From: Fimenecus sp045595185
GTDB lineage: Bacteria; Bacillota; Clostridia; Oscillospirales; Acutalibacteraceae
Length of the DNA: 15,328 bases
Assembly: GCA_045595185.1 (NCBI GenBank)
Contig: JAZNZX010000068.1
Span: forward strand, 1-15,328
Reading direction: 5' to 3'
Under the pieces are notes generated by a model. That model was not told the origin of the DNA and ran no database searches. It saw nothing but the letters and a program-made list of their open reading frames with translations. Made by a program: the position numbers and the translations under genes. Position 1 is the first letter of the stretch; every line of letters begins with the position of its first letter. Shown piece after piece: positions 1 to 7,005 of this stretch.

Positions 1-408
1 GTTGTTAAACGCCATCCCGATGCAGTTATCATTCTTACAACTAACATTGATTATGAAGGCTGTCGTGCAATGAACCAATCTGTTTCTGACCGTATGAACC
101 TTATCTTTGACATACCTAATCCAAATGTTGAAAGTATGAAAAAGATTGCTATGCAGGCAACAGGTTGTACTGATGAAGCAACAGTTCGCAAGATGGCACA
201 GGTTGTACTTGCAATTGAAGACTATTGTAAGAATAAGTACATTACAGATGGTTCTGTAGGTCAGCGTGGTCTTATTGACTGGGTTAACTCCTATATGATT
301 ACAGGTGATGTAAAACAATCTGCAAAGCTTACTGTTTTAAGTAAGGCAACTACTAACGAAACAGAACGAGATGCAATTGAAACATCTTGTGTGAACCCGA
401 CATTCTAA
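1..408 (+). CDS. MoxR/CobS-like AAA+ ATPase, C-terminal part (5' end outside window)
   Basis: Only the last 135 residues are present; the reading frame is open from base 1. The visible part begins at the AAA+ sensor 1 strand, VIILTTN (residues 9-15 of the fragment), followed by a likely arginine-finger region, SVSDRM (27-32), and an all-helical lid containing GSVGQRGLIDW, where sensor 2 would sit. Walker A and B must lie upstream. MoxR-family ATPases act as hexameric chaperone-like remodelers and are typically encoded next to a VWA partner. That is the case here: a VWA gene starts 16 bases after this stop codon. The pair also resembles CobS/CobT-like pairs carried by large phages. The family call is by motif and context; the substrate is unknown. 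Confidence 0.75.
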   Translation, partial: VVKRHPDAVIILTTNIDYEGCRAMNQSVSDRMNLIFDIPNPNVESMKKIAMQATGCTDEATVRKMAQVVLAIEDYCKNKYITDGSVGQRGLIDWVNSYMITGDVKQSAKLTVLSKATTNETERDAIETSCVNPTF

Positions 409-424
409 TGAGGGAGTGAAATAA

Positions 425-3157
425 GTGAACAACATTCACAAAAAAGTACGGCAATTAGTTGCCGATAAAAAATCTAAAATAAAAGACAAAGAATTTTTTG
501 TTTCTTCGGTTCTTCGCCGACATTTTGAGGACATCGCTTTTGGTGTCACTCAAAAATACGGTAATAAGCGTATCAAAGTTAATCTTTTATGGGATGAAAA
601 CCCTAACGCAGAAATTGGTTATACAAACAGTTTAACTGTCACTCTTAATGCAGGCAGTGATTTCTTTGAAGGTACAGACCGCCAAGAACGATATAAGCTT
701 CTTTATGGTGTTCATTCTCACGAAGAAGGTCACGTTCTTTATACGGATTTTACAATCCTTAAAAAGATGAAAGAAAATATAATGAATTATCAAAAATTCT
801 ATCCTGACTTTCCCAAAGAAGCGAGATGGGATGTTGAAGTTGGTGAAATAAAGTCTTATCTTAAAGACCCCAAGAAAGCTTCAATCATCAATTATTTTCT
901 TCACGACCTGCACAATATTGTGGAAGACGGTCACATTGAAAATCGTATGATGTGCCGTTACACAGGTGATGTAAAACGCTGTCTTACATTGATGCGAAAT
1001 CATCAGTTTGAAAAAATTCCCACTTTGCTTGAGAGTATTGAAAAAGAGGAACAAAAAGAAGATATTTTAAGTTCCATTCTTCAACATACTTTATCTTACG
1101 CAAAATTTGGAGAAATCAAATTCGGTGGTTGCGACCTTAATGATGAACGAGTTCAAGCCATCTTCTCTATTATGGATGAAATTGATGAATATATGGTAAC
1201 TATGGATGCTTTTAAGCGAGCACAGATAGGAAACCTTATATTTATTAAATTATGGAATTATTACAAACCTGCAATTGATTATCTTGTGAGTAAAAAGGAA
1301 AATGAACAAAATTTTCCACAATTACAAGGTGCAACACAACAGGGTTCTGGTGGTATTCCAATGGCATCAAATGAAAAAACTCCCATTAACGACAATCGAA
1401 ATAAATCACAAACTCAACAGCAAAAGCAGAAATCATCTTCACAATCAAATTCTTCTCAAGAAGATAATAATGAAGGCGGTTCTTCATCTTCCAATACCAA
1501 TCAGTCTAATTCACAAAAAAATCAACAGACAGGCAATAGTCAGTCTGCTGATAGTGATAATGATGATAACACCCAAGATGGTGCATCTAATTCATCCCAG
1601 ACTGACACAGAAGATGAAAACGGCGGTGGCGGTGCTAATAGCAACAAAACCGAAGATGATAACACCGACGGTAATGAAACCAATGGTAATGATGCTGACA
1701 GTGATGATGCTGAAGATAATGACGCTAATGGTAACACTTCTGATGCAGAGAATGGTGATGATAGTGACAGTGACGGTAGTGGCGATGATGGAAATGACGA
1801 CTCTACCGATACTTCTGACGAAGATGGTGACACAACCAATGATACCAATAACGGAGATACCGATGAAACTGCTGGTAATGACTCTGGAAACGACGACTCT
1901 GAAGAAGATACTTCCGATAAAGAAGGAAGTGAGTCTGACACAGATGATAGCGAAGAAGGCGACACCGATATAGATAATTCAAATGAAGATAGTTCTGATA
2001 ATGGTGATACTGAAGACTCTGATGAAGACGAAAACAATACTGACGCAGATGAAGATGATGATATTGATGGCGATGAACCAAACAGTAATAGTTCTATAAA
2101 TCAAAATCATCAAAAGCCTTCTGCTAACGGTTCTGCTGATGAAATAGACGGTGACGGCGATTTTGAAGACGATACCGACTATCAAGGTGATTGCGATTTT
2201 GATGCAAGTAAAACCATTGACGACCTTTTAAATGAAATTGCTGAAGAACAAGCAACTGAAGATTGGGAAGAAGATATTAAATCTGAAGCTCAAGACCTCG
2301 TTGATGAAATTGACTATGGTGACATCCATAAGAAGTGTAATATGGTTCTTCATAGACAAACAGAAGTTTCGGATAGTTTGATTGAGTTATATCAGAAAAT
2401 TTCACCCGAACTTCTGGCTATTTCTAAAGGGCTGGCAAGAGCAATACAGCAAAAGTTAAAAGATTATCAGCAGGGTGGTAAGTTCACAAATTTATATTTC
2501 GGCAGGCGAATTGATAAGAATAATCTTGTTCATACAGATGGCAAGATTTTTTATAATAATCGTCTTCCGCAGGATTTACCACAATTAAGCGTTGGCGTTC
2601 TTGTTGACGAGTCTGGTTCTATGAATTCGGACAATCGAAGCATATATGCGAGGGCTACGGCTCTTATTCTTTATGATTTTTGTCAGCAGTTGAATATTCC
2701 AATTACTATTATCGGTCATTCGGATGAAGCAGATTTTTATAGAAAAAAGTCCACTATGCACTTCTTTGATTATTGTGAATTCAATAGCATTGACGGGCGT
2801 GATAAGTACAGACTTATGGATATTAAAGCTCGTGGTTGTACCCGTGATGGTGCGGCACTTCGTTTCATAGGCGAAAGACTTGCACGAAGACCAGAAGAAC
2901 AGAAAATTCTCTTTGTAATATCTGATGGTTCACCTTGGAGTGTAAACTATGAAGGTGAGCCTGCTGAAGCAGATATTCGTGGAATTGTTCAGGAATATGA
3001 GAAAAAGGGCATAAAAACTATTGCTTTGGCAATCGGTGATGATAAAAAAGATATTTTATCAATTTATGGTGAAAAACGCTTTTTAGATATTACCGACCTT
3101 ACTCAACTTCCAAAAACAATGACTAAAAAAATTATAAGCACATTAAAAGTAATTTAA
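425..3157 (+). CDS. CobT-like VWA-domain protein with HEEGH motif and long acidic spacer
   Basis: 910 residues, GTG start preceded by AGGGAGTG. Three regions are visible. Residues 1 to about 300 are globular and carry HEEGH (99-103), an HExxH motif, with a second conserved-looking acidic/His patch NIVEDGHIE (E167, D168, H170, E172) that could supply a third metal ligand. Residues about 301-594 are an acidic, Ser/Asn/Gly/Thr/Asp/Glu-rich low-complexity spacer, probably disordered. Residues about 600-910 end in a VWA domain with a full MIDAS site: DESGS (D728, S730, S732), T806 in GCTRDGAAL, and D834 in SDGSP. The layout (N-terminal domain, acidic spacer, C-terminal VWA) matches CobT and related partners of MoxR/CobS ATPases. 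It probably works with the ATPase encoded just upstream. Nothing here suggests cobalamin synthesis. Whether the HEEGH region cleaves anything is inference. No signal peptide or membrane segment is seen, so it is probably cytoplasmic. Confidence 0.8.
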   Translation: MNNIHKKVRQLVADKKSKIKDKEFFVSSVLRRHFEDIAFGVTQKYGNKRIKVNLLWDENPNAEIGYTNSLTVTLNAGSDFFEGTDRQERYKLLYGVHSHEEGHVLYTDFTILKKMKENIMNYQKFYPDFPKEARWDVEVGEIKSYLKDPKKASIINYFLHDLHNIVEDGHIENRMMCRYTGDVKRCLTLMRNHQFEKIPTLLESIEKEEQKEDILSSILQHTLSYAKFGEIKFGGCDLNDERVQAIFSIMDEIDEYMVTMDAFKRAQIGNLIFIKLWNYYKPAIDYLVSKKENEQNFPQLQGATQQGSGGIPMASNEKTPINDNRNKSQTQQQKQKSSSQSNSSQEDNNEGGSSSSNTNQSNSQKNQQTGNSQSADSDNDDNTQDGASNSSQTDTEDENGGGGANSNKTEDDNTDGNETNGNDADSDDAEDNDANGNTSDAENGDDSDSDGSGDDGNDDSTDTSDEDGDTTNDTNNGDTDETAGNDSGNDDSEEDTSDKEGSESDTDDSEEGDTDIDNSNEDSSDNGDTEDSDEDENNTDADEDDDIDGDEPNSNSSINQNHQKPSANGSADEIDGDGDFEDDTDYQGDCDFDASKTIDDLLNEIAEEQATEDWEEDIKSEAQDLVDEIDYGDIHKKCNMVLHRQTEVSDSLIELYQKISPELLAISKGLARAIQQKLKDYQQGGKFTNLYFGRRIDKNNLVHTDGKIFYNNRLPQDLPQLSVGVLVDESGSMNSDNRSIYARATALILYDFCQQLNIPITIIGHSDEADFYRKKSTMHFFDYCEFNSIDGRDKYRLMDIKARGCTRDGAALRFIGERLARRPEEQKILFVISDGSPWSVNYEGEPAEADIRGIVQEYEKKGIKTIALAIGDDKKDILSIYGEKRFLDITDLTQLPKTMTKKIISTLKVI
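1326..2206 (+). repeat. Low-complexity GAT/GAC/AAT-rich tract encoding an acidic spacer
   Basis: This tract lies inside the VWA gene. It is made of imperfect in-frame trinucleotide runs (GAT, GAC, GAA, AAT, GGT, TCT) and encodes almost only Asp, Glu, Ser, Asn, Gly and Thr. The first third is Gln/Ser/Asn-rich, with some Lys; the rest is strongly acidic. No exact longer repeat unit is evident. Because codons such as GAT and TCT stay open when read in another frame or on the other strand, the tract creates long spurious ORFs, for example on the minus strand at 1540-2037. Confidence 0.85.
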
Positions 3158-3158
3158 A

Positions 3159-3186
3159 AGAGAGGCAAGGAAAACCTTGCTTCTCT
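3159..3186 (+). terminator. Intergenic hairpin 1 (possible weak terminator or RNA-processing site)
   Basis: A perfect-length 12-bp stem, AGAGAGGCAAGG / CCTTGCTTCTCT, with one G-U pair and an AAAA loop. It starts one base after the VWA stop codon. The bases that follow (AATTTCTAC) are only weakly U-rich, so a classic intrinsic terminator is not well supported. It separates the ATPase/VWA block from the next gene block. Confidence 0.5.
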
Positions 3187-3214
3187 AATTTCTACAAAGA
3201 AAGAAGGAAAAATT

Positions 3215-3451
3215 ATGTCAACAAAAACAGGTAGTTGGTCTGTAACCTTTGACCTCACACTTGACGGCGAAGATGTAAGATGGGAAGACCTTGATGAAGC
3301 TACACAGGAGCACATAGCCGAGAAAATCAAGGAAGGTTATGTTTCAGGTGAAATCGTTGAATACGATAATGATGCTGATGAAGAGGCAGAAGAAATTACT
3401 TGCCCCTATTACGGATGCAAAATTCAGAACGGTGGTGAAGATAATGAGTAA
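3215..3451 (+). CDS. Small acidic protein, unknown function
   Basis: 78 residues, ATG start with AAGAAGGAAAA upstream. First gene of block B, just after hairpin 1. It reads as a beta-strand start (SWSVTFDLTLDGEDVRW), then a helix (EATQEHIAEKIKEGY), then a strongly acidic stretch (residues about 50-62) and a single CPYYGC motif near the C-terminus. I do not recognise a named family, although small proteins of this DGEDVxxEDL..TQEHI style are common on clostridial mobile elements. The last codons (GGEDNE) contain the ribosome-binding site of the next gene, whose ATG lies 5 bases before this stop codon. Confidence 0.75.
   Translation: MSTKTGSWSVTFDLTLDGEDVRWEDLDEATQEHIAEKIKEGYVSGEIVEYDNDADEEAEEITCPYYGCKIQNGGEDNE
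3431..3446 (+). promoter_or_regulatory. Coupled ribosome-binding site, GGTGGTG-N6-ATG
   Basis: GGTGGTG at 3431-3437 lies inside the last codons of the upstream gene, six bases before the ATG at 3444. It matches the extended Shine-Dalgarno GGAGGTGA with one mismatch. It decides the start of the next gene at 3444 rather than at the upstream in-frame ATG (3339). The same geometry recurs at 4847, 5205 and 8906. Confidence 0.7.
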
Positions 3452-3944
3452 TATTACTACTATCTTATATTACATTTCTGATAATAAAGTTGTCGTGAAA
3501 GTTCCTTTTGCGATTGTTCGAGAAACGCCTAATTATTATTATACGGCACACGGGCGTTATCTTAAATCTGAAATGGGCATCCCATTTAAAAAGTCAGCTT
3601 CATCTTACCCTTATATCGAACTCAATATGGTTGATGCAGACGAGCAGACTTTGAGAAGAGAGTTAAGTAAATGGTTTGAAAAAAGAGCCAAAGAAATCTC
3701 TCCAAGAAAAATTGTAAGACTCGACATCATTGACGAAGAGCTTAATGATTATGACGAACACTTTATTGAAACCTTTTATCTTATCAATCCTGATGAAGAA
3801 AAACTTGAATTTCTTAAATCGAAGATTGAACATCGTTATGATGGCGAAGGTGATGAAGAATTTGAACAGTTTTCTGCTGTTTATGATTATGTCATAAAAA
3901 ACTTTAACCTTCTCAATGTTGAAGGATATGAAATTCAATGGTAA
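3444..3944 (+). CDS. Hypothetical protein, 166 residues
   Basis: The start at 3444 is chosen because it has a well-placed ribosome-binding site and overlaps the previous stop codon by 8 bases. The frame stays open further upstream, but that extension would lie wholly inside the previous gene. The protein is soluble, with no signal peptide. The N-terminal third is beta-rich with several tyrosines (TPNYYYTAHGRYL). The middle is basic and helical (LRRELSKWFEKRAKEISPRK). The C-terminal third is acidic. I do not recognise a family. Co-translation with its neighbours suggests a shared role that cannot be named from sequence. Confidence 0.75.
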   Translation: MSNITTILYYISDNKVVVKVPFAIVRETPNYYYTAHGRYLKSEMGIPFKKSASSYPYIELNMVDADEQTLRRELSKWFEKRAKEISPRKIVRLDIIDEELNDYDEHFIETFYLINPDEEKLEFLKSKIEHRYDGEGDEEFEQFSAVYDYVIKNFNLLNVEGYEIQW

Positions 3945-3958
3945 AGGAGATACCAACT

Positions 3959-4867
3959 ATGTCAAAAAATTATTCACTTTATGAATTGCTCAATAAAAAC
4001 AAAGAAAATCTTATAAATTTCGGCGGCGAAGTTGATGTTAATACTATCGTAAAACTTCTTGCTGAAAACAATTTCTGCCAATTGCCTTTTAAGGTAGGCG
4101 ATATTGTATATAAGTTGTGCGAGAAAAAACAGCTTGATTTATGCGGCGGGATAGTTGATGCTACTGTGTGTGAAGGTTGCTTTTCCTTCCCTTGTTTAAG
4201 CGGCTTTATTTCAGGGGAAGAAGATTTGGCTGTGATGCCAATTCTTTCGTACATTCCTTTTAAAGTAAATGACATCAATTTTACTGCTGTGCTTGATTAT
4301 TGGAATATCCTCTACTTTGCTACTGAAGAAGAGGCTTCTGACGGTAAACAGGATTTATATGTAGCTCTCGAAGGCAAAACTGCGAAAGAGCGTTTTGAGA
4401 ATTATGTCAATTGGCTCGACAACCGCAAACTCAAAATGTCAGAGATTACAAGGTTAAGCACTCCTGATGATGAATTTGAAAACTATTTGCACAAGGATTT
4501 TTCAGATGTTTGCTATGCAGTAGATAATGACGAGTCCTTCAATCAAAATTTCAAATTTATTTTGCAGTGTGAAAAAGCAGGCACTAATGTACTTGAGGCT
4601 CTTGTTTACAAACACATTCCTTCAGGTCGTTATCTTTGTCTTGACAGGAAAGAACCAAATATTTCTGGAAGAGTATGTGAAGTTGAAGTTATTACATCAA
4701 TTTCATACACATCTCCTGAAGAATTAGGTCCTGAAAGCACAAGAAAAGTAATGCGTATGGCATTTGAACCCTACTTTTGTGGCGGTCACATCGTTCTTGA
4801 CGATAATGACAAGGCTATGGTTTGGTTTAAGGAACGCACTTTAATCGGTGGTGAGCAGAATGACTGA
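3959..4867 (+). CDS. Hypothetical protein with a VGD-type module, 302 residues
   Basis: The start is set at ATG 3959, because AAAGGAGA lies 8 bases upstream and overlaps the previous stop codon; an in-frame GTG/ATG-type extension to 3938 is less likely. Near the N-terminus a helix is followed by LPFKVGDIVYKL (residues 42-53) and then a cysteine cluster (C54, C62, C71, C74, C79). The VGD segment resembles modules in the genes at 4860, 14620 and 14985. A second FKVNDINF segment follows about 60 residues later. The C-terminal half (from about residue 175) contains KHIPSGRYLCLDRKEP and is otherwise unfamiliar. No membrane segment or signal peptide. Function unknown. The tail GGEQND encodes the next gene's ribosome-binding site. 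Confidence 0.75.
   Translation: MSKNYSLYELLNKNKENLINFGGEVDVNTIVKLLAENNFCQLPFKVGDIVYKLCEKKQLDLCGGIVDATVCEGCFSFPCLSGFISGEEDLAVMPILSYIPFKVNDINFTAVLDYWNILYFATEEEASDGKQDLYVALEGKTAKERFENYVNWLDNRKLKMSEITRLSTPDDEFENYLHKDFSDVCYAVDNDESFNQNFKFILQCEKAGTNVLEALVYKHIPSGRYLCLDRKEPNISGRVCEVEVITSISYTSPEELGPESTRKVMRMAFEPYFCGGHIVLDDNDKAMVWFKERTLIGGEQND
4847..4862 (+). promoter_or_regulatory. Coupled ribosome-binding site, GGTGGTG-N6-ATG
   Basis: GGTGGTG at 4847-4853, six bases, then ATG at 4860. The upstream gene's TGA follows at 4865, giving exactly the geometry seen at 3431. It supports ATG 4860 over the in-frame ATG at 4848. Confidence 0.7.
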
Positions 4868-5225
4868 TGAAATGAGAAATAACTTTGCAGAGTTAATCGA
4901 AGAAATAAAGATTAAATGGGAAAATTTACGCAATGATTTTCTTGATGAAAAAATTGACGATGTTCCCGATTTTCAAGATTTTCTTACTGACAACCTTATC
5001 GCAAAAGGTGCAATACTTCCACCTTGTAAGGTTAATGACAAAGTGTATTACATTTCATTGGGAGAAATCAGAACTGCAACTGTAGTTGAGATTTACTACA
5101 ATGGTGATACCTTTGCGTACCGAGTACGAGGGGACTACACCAATTTTGATATTCAGGGAAGAGATGCTTACTTTACTCCCGAAGATGCACAACTTGCTTT
5201 GGAAGGCGGTGCTAACAATGGCTAA
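4860..5225 (+). CDS. Small VGD-type module protein, 121 residues
   Basis: ATG 4860 overlaps the preceding stop codon and has the coupled GGTGGTG site. The N-terminal half is a charged helical region. It is followed by a segment DNLIAKGAILPPCKVNDKVYYI (residues 44-65, read as two parts around KG and PP), then beta strands and an ending of the form GRDAYFTPEDAQLAL (residues 100-114). The same order (helix, KGxxxPPxxVxD, strands, F-T-x-E) appears in the gene at 14985, so the two look like distant paralogs. Such small proteins are common on Firmicute phages and ICEs, but I know no function. The SH3-like beta-barrel suggested by the VxDxVY start is inference. Confidence 0.75.
   Translation: MTDEMRNNFAELIEEIKIKWENLRNDFLDEKIDDVPDFQDFLTDNLIAKGAILPPCKVNDKVYYISLGEIRTATVVEIYYNGDTFAYRVRGDYTNFDIQGRDAYFTPEDAQLALEGGANNG
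5205..5220 (+). promoter_or_regulatory. Coupled ribosome-binding site, GGCGGTG-N6-ATG
   Basis: GGCGGTG at 5205-5211, six bases, then ATG at 5218, with the upstream TAA at 5223. Same geometry as 3431 and 4847. It fixes the start of the next gene at 5218 although its frame is open back to 5086. Confidence 0.7.
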
Positions 5226-5730
5226 TCCAATGAGAAATGAGTTGATAAAAGACCTTTGTGAAAGCACTGCAAAATCAGAAATATGTGATAAAAAAACAAT
5301 TGAAGATTGCAGATTTGCAAAAGGCGACTGTGGTTTTTGCACTATCACTGCTGATTTCCTTATAAAAAAAGGTTGGAACAATTCTTCTGTTCAAGTTGAT
5401 TGTGCTAAAGCAATTCTTGACGAATTTGCCGAAAGACTAAAGAGTGATTTTACTCTGGCAATGTCTGACGGAAATATTCCATTTTGTGAAATTATTGATG
5501 AACTTACAGATACTATGAAAAGTGAGTATCGTTCATATCCTGATTTCACAGATTTAATCGTTAAGAGGGCAATCAAATCTTTTACAAAGAGTTTGAAAGG
5601 TGAAATTTGCGACGGCTTTGGATTTGTTAGGCACGGTAAAGGTGATATTGATATTGACAAACTTGTGAAAGAATTTTTTAACAAAAACAATTCTGCATCA
5701 ATCAATGATGCCAACAACTCTACCGAGTAA
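5218..5730 (+). CDS. Hypothetical protein with N-terminal Cys cluster, 170 residues
   Basis: Start at ATG 5218, from the coupled ribosome-binding site. The N-terminus carries five cysteines in 28 residues (C14, C23, C31, C38, C41; the last pair is CGFC), which could bind zinc or an iron-sulfur cluster. This is followed by a mostly helical body (VDCAKAILDEFAERLK, and later TDLIVKRAIKSFTKSL) and a polar Asn/Ser-rich tail. Last gene of block B; a 99-base gap with a hairpin follows. No recognised family and no export signal. Confidence 0.75.
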   Translation: MANPMRNELIKDLCESTAKSEICDKKTIEDCRFAKGDCGFCTITADFLIKKGWNNSSVQVDCAKAILDEFAERLKSDFTLAMSDGNIPFCEIIDELTDTMKSEYRSYPDFTDLIVKRAIKSFTKSLKGEICDGFGFVRHGKGDIDIDKLVKEFFNKNNSASINDANNSTE

Positions 5731-5766
5731 TTCAAAAAACAATTAAAGATTTATTAAAAAACACTA

Positions 5767-5800
5767 AAGGGAAACGGACCGAGGTAGGTTCGCTTCCCTT
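5767..5800 (+). terminator. Intergenic hairpin 2 (possible terminator)
   Basis: A 14-bp stem, AAGGGAAACGGACC / GGTTCGCTTCCCTT, with one A-C mismatch and one G-U pair and the loop GAGGTA. It is followed by AATTATTTATT, the most U-rich downstream flank of the five hairpins, so weak termination before the peptidase genes is plausible. It sits in the 99-base gap 5731-5829, the longest gap in the window. No clear -35/-10 promoter is seen in that gap. Confidence 0.5.
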
Positions 5801-5829
5801 AATTATTTATTAAAAAAGGAGTAACTCTT

Positions 5830-6990
5830 ATGAAAAATACAAAATTTTTAAAAGTAACAAGCATTATCTGTGCGTTTGCTATGATAATGAGCATTTTTTC
5901 TTTATTCGCATCTGCTGTTTTTGTACCGACAGTTGATGATACAACCCTTGAAAAACCAACTCCAGCTTTGGTGACTTATCAGTATGATATGTCTGAAGAA
6001 ATGTCAGAAATGTTATTTACATTTCCTGCTATTTTAACAGAAACTACTATTCCTGCAACTGCCTTAAAAGATACGGATATGGAATACCTTTCAGTTGTAA
6101 ATGATGAAGTTGAAAATGAGTCTGACGAAATACCAACTACAGAAATATCGGCAGAACCATTAACTGAACCTACTACAACTGAAACTATTGTTGAAACATC
6201 TGATTTAACTGACAAGAAATCTGAAAAAATTACCTCTATAAAAAAAGAAACCGTTGAACGAGTCTTTACAGTTAACGGTATTACAGTTGATTGCACAGGT
6301 AGTTCAATGTCAGACTCACTTGTTTTATATGTTAAAGATATTGTTGAAAACCTTCCCTCTATTGCGTTTCGTATGGGAGATTTATTGGATAAGATTTCAT
6401 TTTACGACAACTTGGAAGTAAAAGGTCTTGATGAATATACCGCAGGTTATTCTATTGGTTCTGAAATATGGGTTAAAACTGATTATCAGACTGAAATAGA
6501 CATCATATCTACTATCTATCACGAATTAGGTCATAAAGTCGATTTGAAACTTGATTTTGTTGGAATATCCAAAAACAAAGAGTGGAAAGATATTGCTTTC
6601 ACTAACGAAGGTGCGGCTCTTTGTGCTTTTTATGGTTCAGATATTCTCAATGATGAATACCATCGACCCAAAGAATGTTTTGCAATGGCTTATGAGGCAT
6701 ATATGCTTGGAAGTGTCAACGGTAAGGTATTTAATTTAAAAACCCTTTGTCCGAAAATGTACAGCTTTCTTGAAACAGTTTTAAATGCAAAATATGTGAA
6801 GTATGAGCATAACGGAAATGCAGATTTTATTTACTTTGATGATTATGAAAGCACCTATGATTATTTTGTTGAGCGTGTAAATGGTAATCAGACTGAAATT
6901 GATAAATTTATTGACTGGTCGAAAACGGCTACTGTTGGTTCAGTTTATCATTCTGGTTATGGTTTCGCTATTTCTATGCGAAATAAATAA
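5830..6990 (+). CDS. Secreted ATLF-like zinc metallopeptidase, copy 1
   Basis: 386 residues; ATG with AAAGGAG 8 bases upstream. A typical signal peptide is visible: Lys-containing start, hydrophobic core, and a likely signal peptidase I site after ASA (residues 27-29). A Thr/Glu/Pro-rich linker (about 95-140) leads to a domain from ERVFTVNGITVD (143 onward) to the end. This contains IYHELGH (zinc motif HELGH 231-235) and, 47 residues later, KECFAMAYEAY, where E282 is the likely third zinc ligand. HExxH followed about 45-50 residues later by E-x-F-A-x-A is the pattern of the anthrax lethal factor-like (ATLF) metallopeptidase family. No LPXTG or C-terminal membrane anchor, so it is probably released or loosely wall-associated. 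The next gene is a paralog. The peptidase family is a motif-based call; the target is unknown. Confidence 0.75.
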   Translation: MKNTKFLKVTSIICAFAMIMSIFSLFASAVFVPTVDDTTLEKPTPALVTYQYDMSEEMSEMLFTFPAILTETTIPATALKDTDMEYLSVVNDEVENESDEIPTTEISAEPLTEPTTTETIVETSDLTDKKSEKITSIKKETVERVFTVNGITVDCTGSSMSDSLVLYVKDIVENLPSIAFRMGDLLDKISFYDNLEVKGLDEYTAGYSIGSEIWVKTDYQTEIDIISTIYHELGHKVDLKLDFVGISKNKEWKDIAFTNEGAALCAFYGSDILNDEYHRPKECFAMAYEAYMLGSVNGKVFNLKTLCPKMYSFLETVLNAKYVKYEHNGNADFIYFDDYESTYDYFVERVNGNQTEIDKFIDWSKTATVGSVYHSGYGFAISMRNK

Positions 6991-7005
6991 GAAAAAGGTG
7001 ATTAT

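Noticed and set aside
301..977. A 16-base exact repeat ACAGGTGATGTAAAAC at 301-316 and 962-977
   Set aside because: Both copies encode TGDVK within different genes; only two copies and no flanking similarity, so probably chance.
1302..1973. A 223-residue + strand ORF in another frame within the VWA gene
   Set aside because: It is Met/Thr/Leu-repetitive because GAT and AAT runs are read out of frame; an artefact of composition.
1540..2037. A 165-residue minus-strand ORF that is Ser/Leu/Pro-rich
   Set aside because: It is the complement of the GAT/GAC/TCT-rich acidic spacer of the VWA gene; low complexity, no ribosome-binding site.
425..3157. Calling the VWA gene cobT (cobaltochelatase subunit)
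   Set aside because: Architecture resembles CobT, but there are no corrin genes nearby and MoxR/VWA pairs have many roles, so no gene symbol was given.
3339..3443. Upstream extension of the gene starting at 3444
   Set aside because: It would lie fully inside the previous gene in another frame, and the good ribosome-binding site serves ATG 3444. Similar extensions at 5086-5217, 8324-8398 and 8874-8918 were rejected for the same reason.
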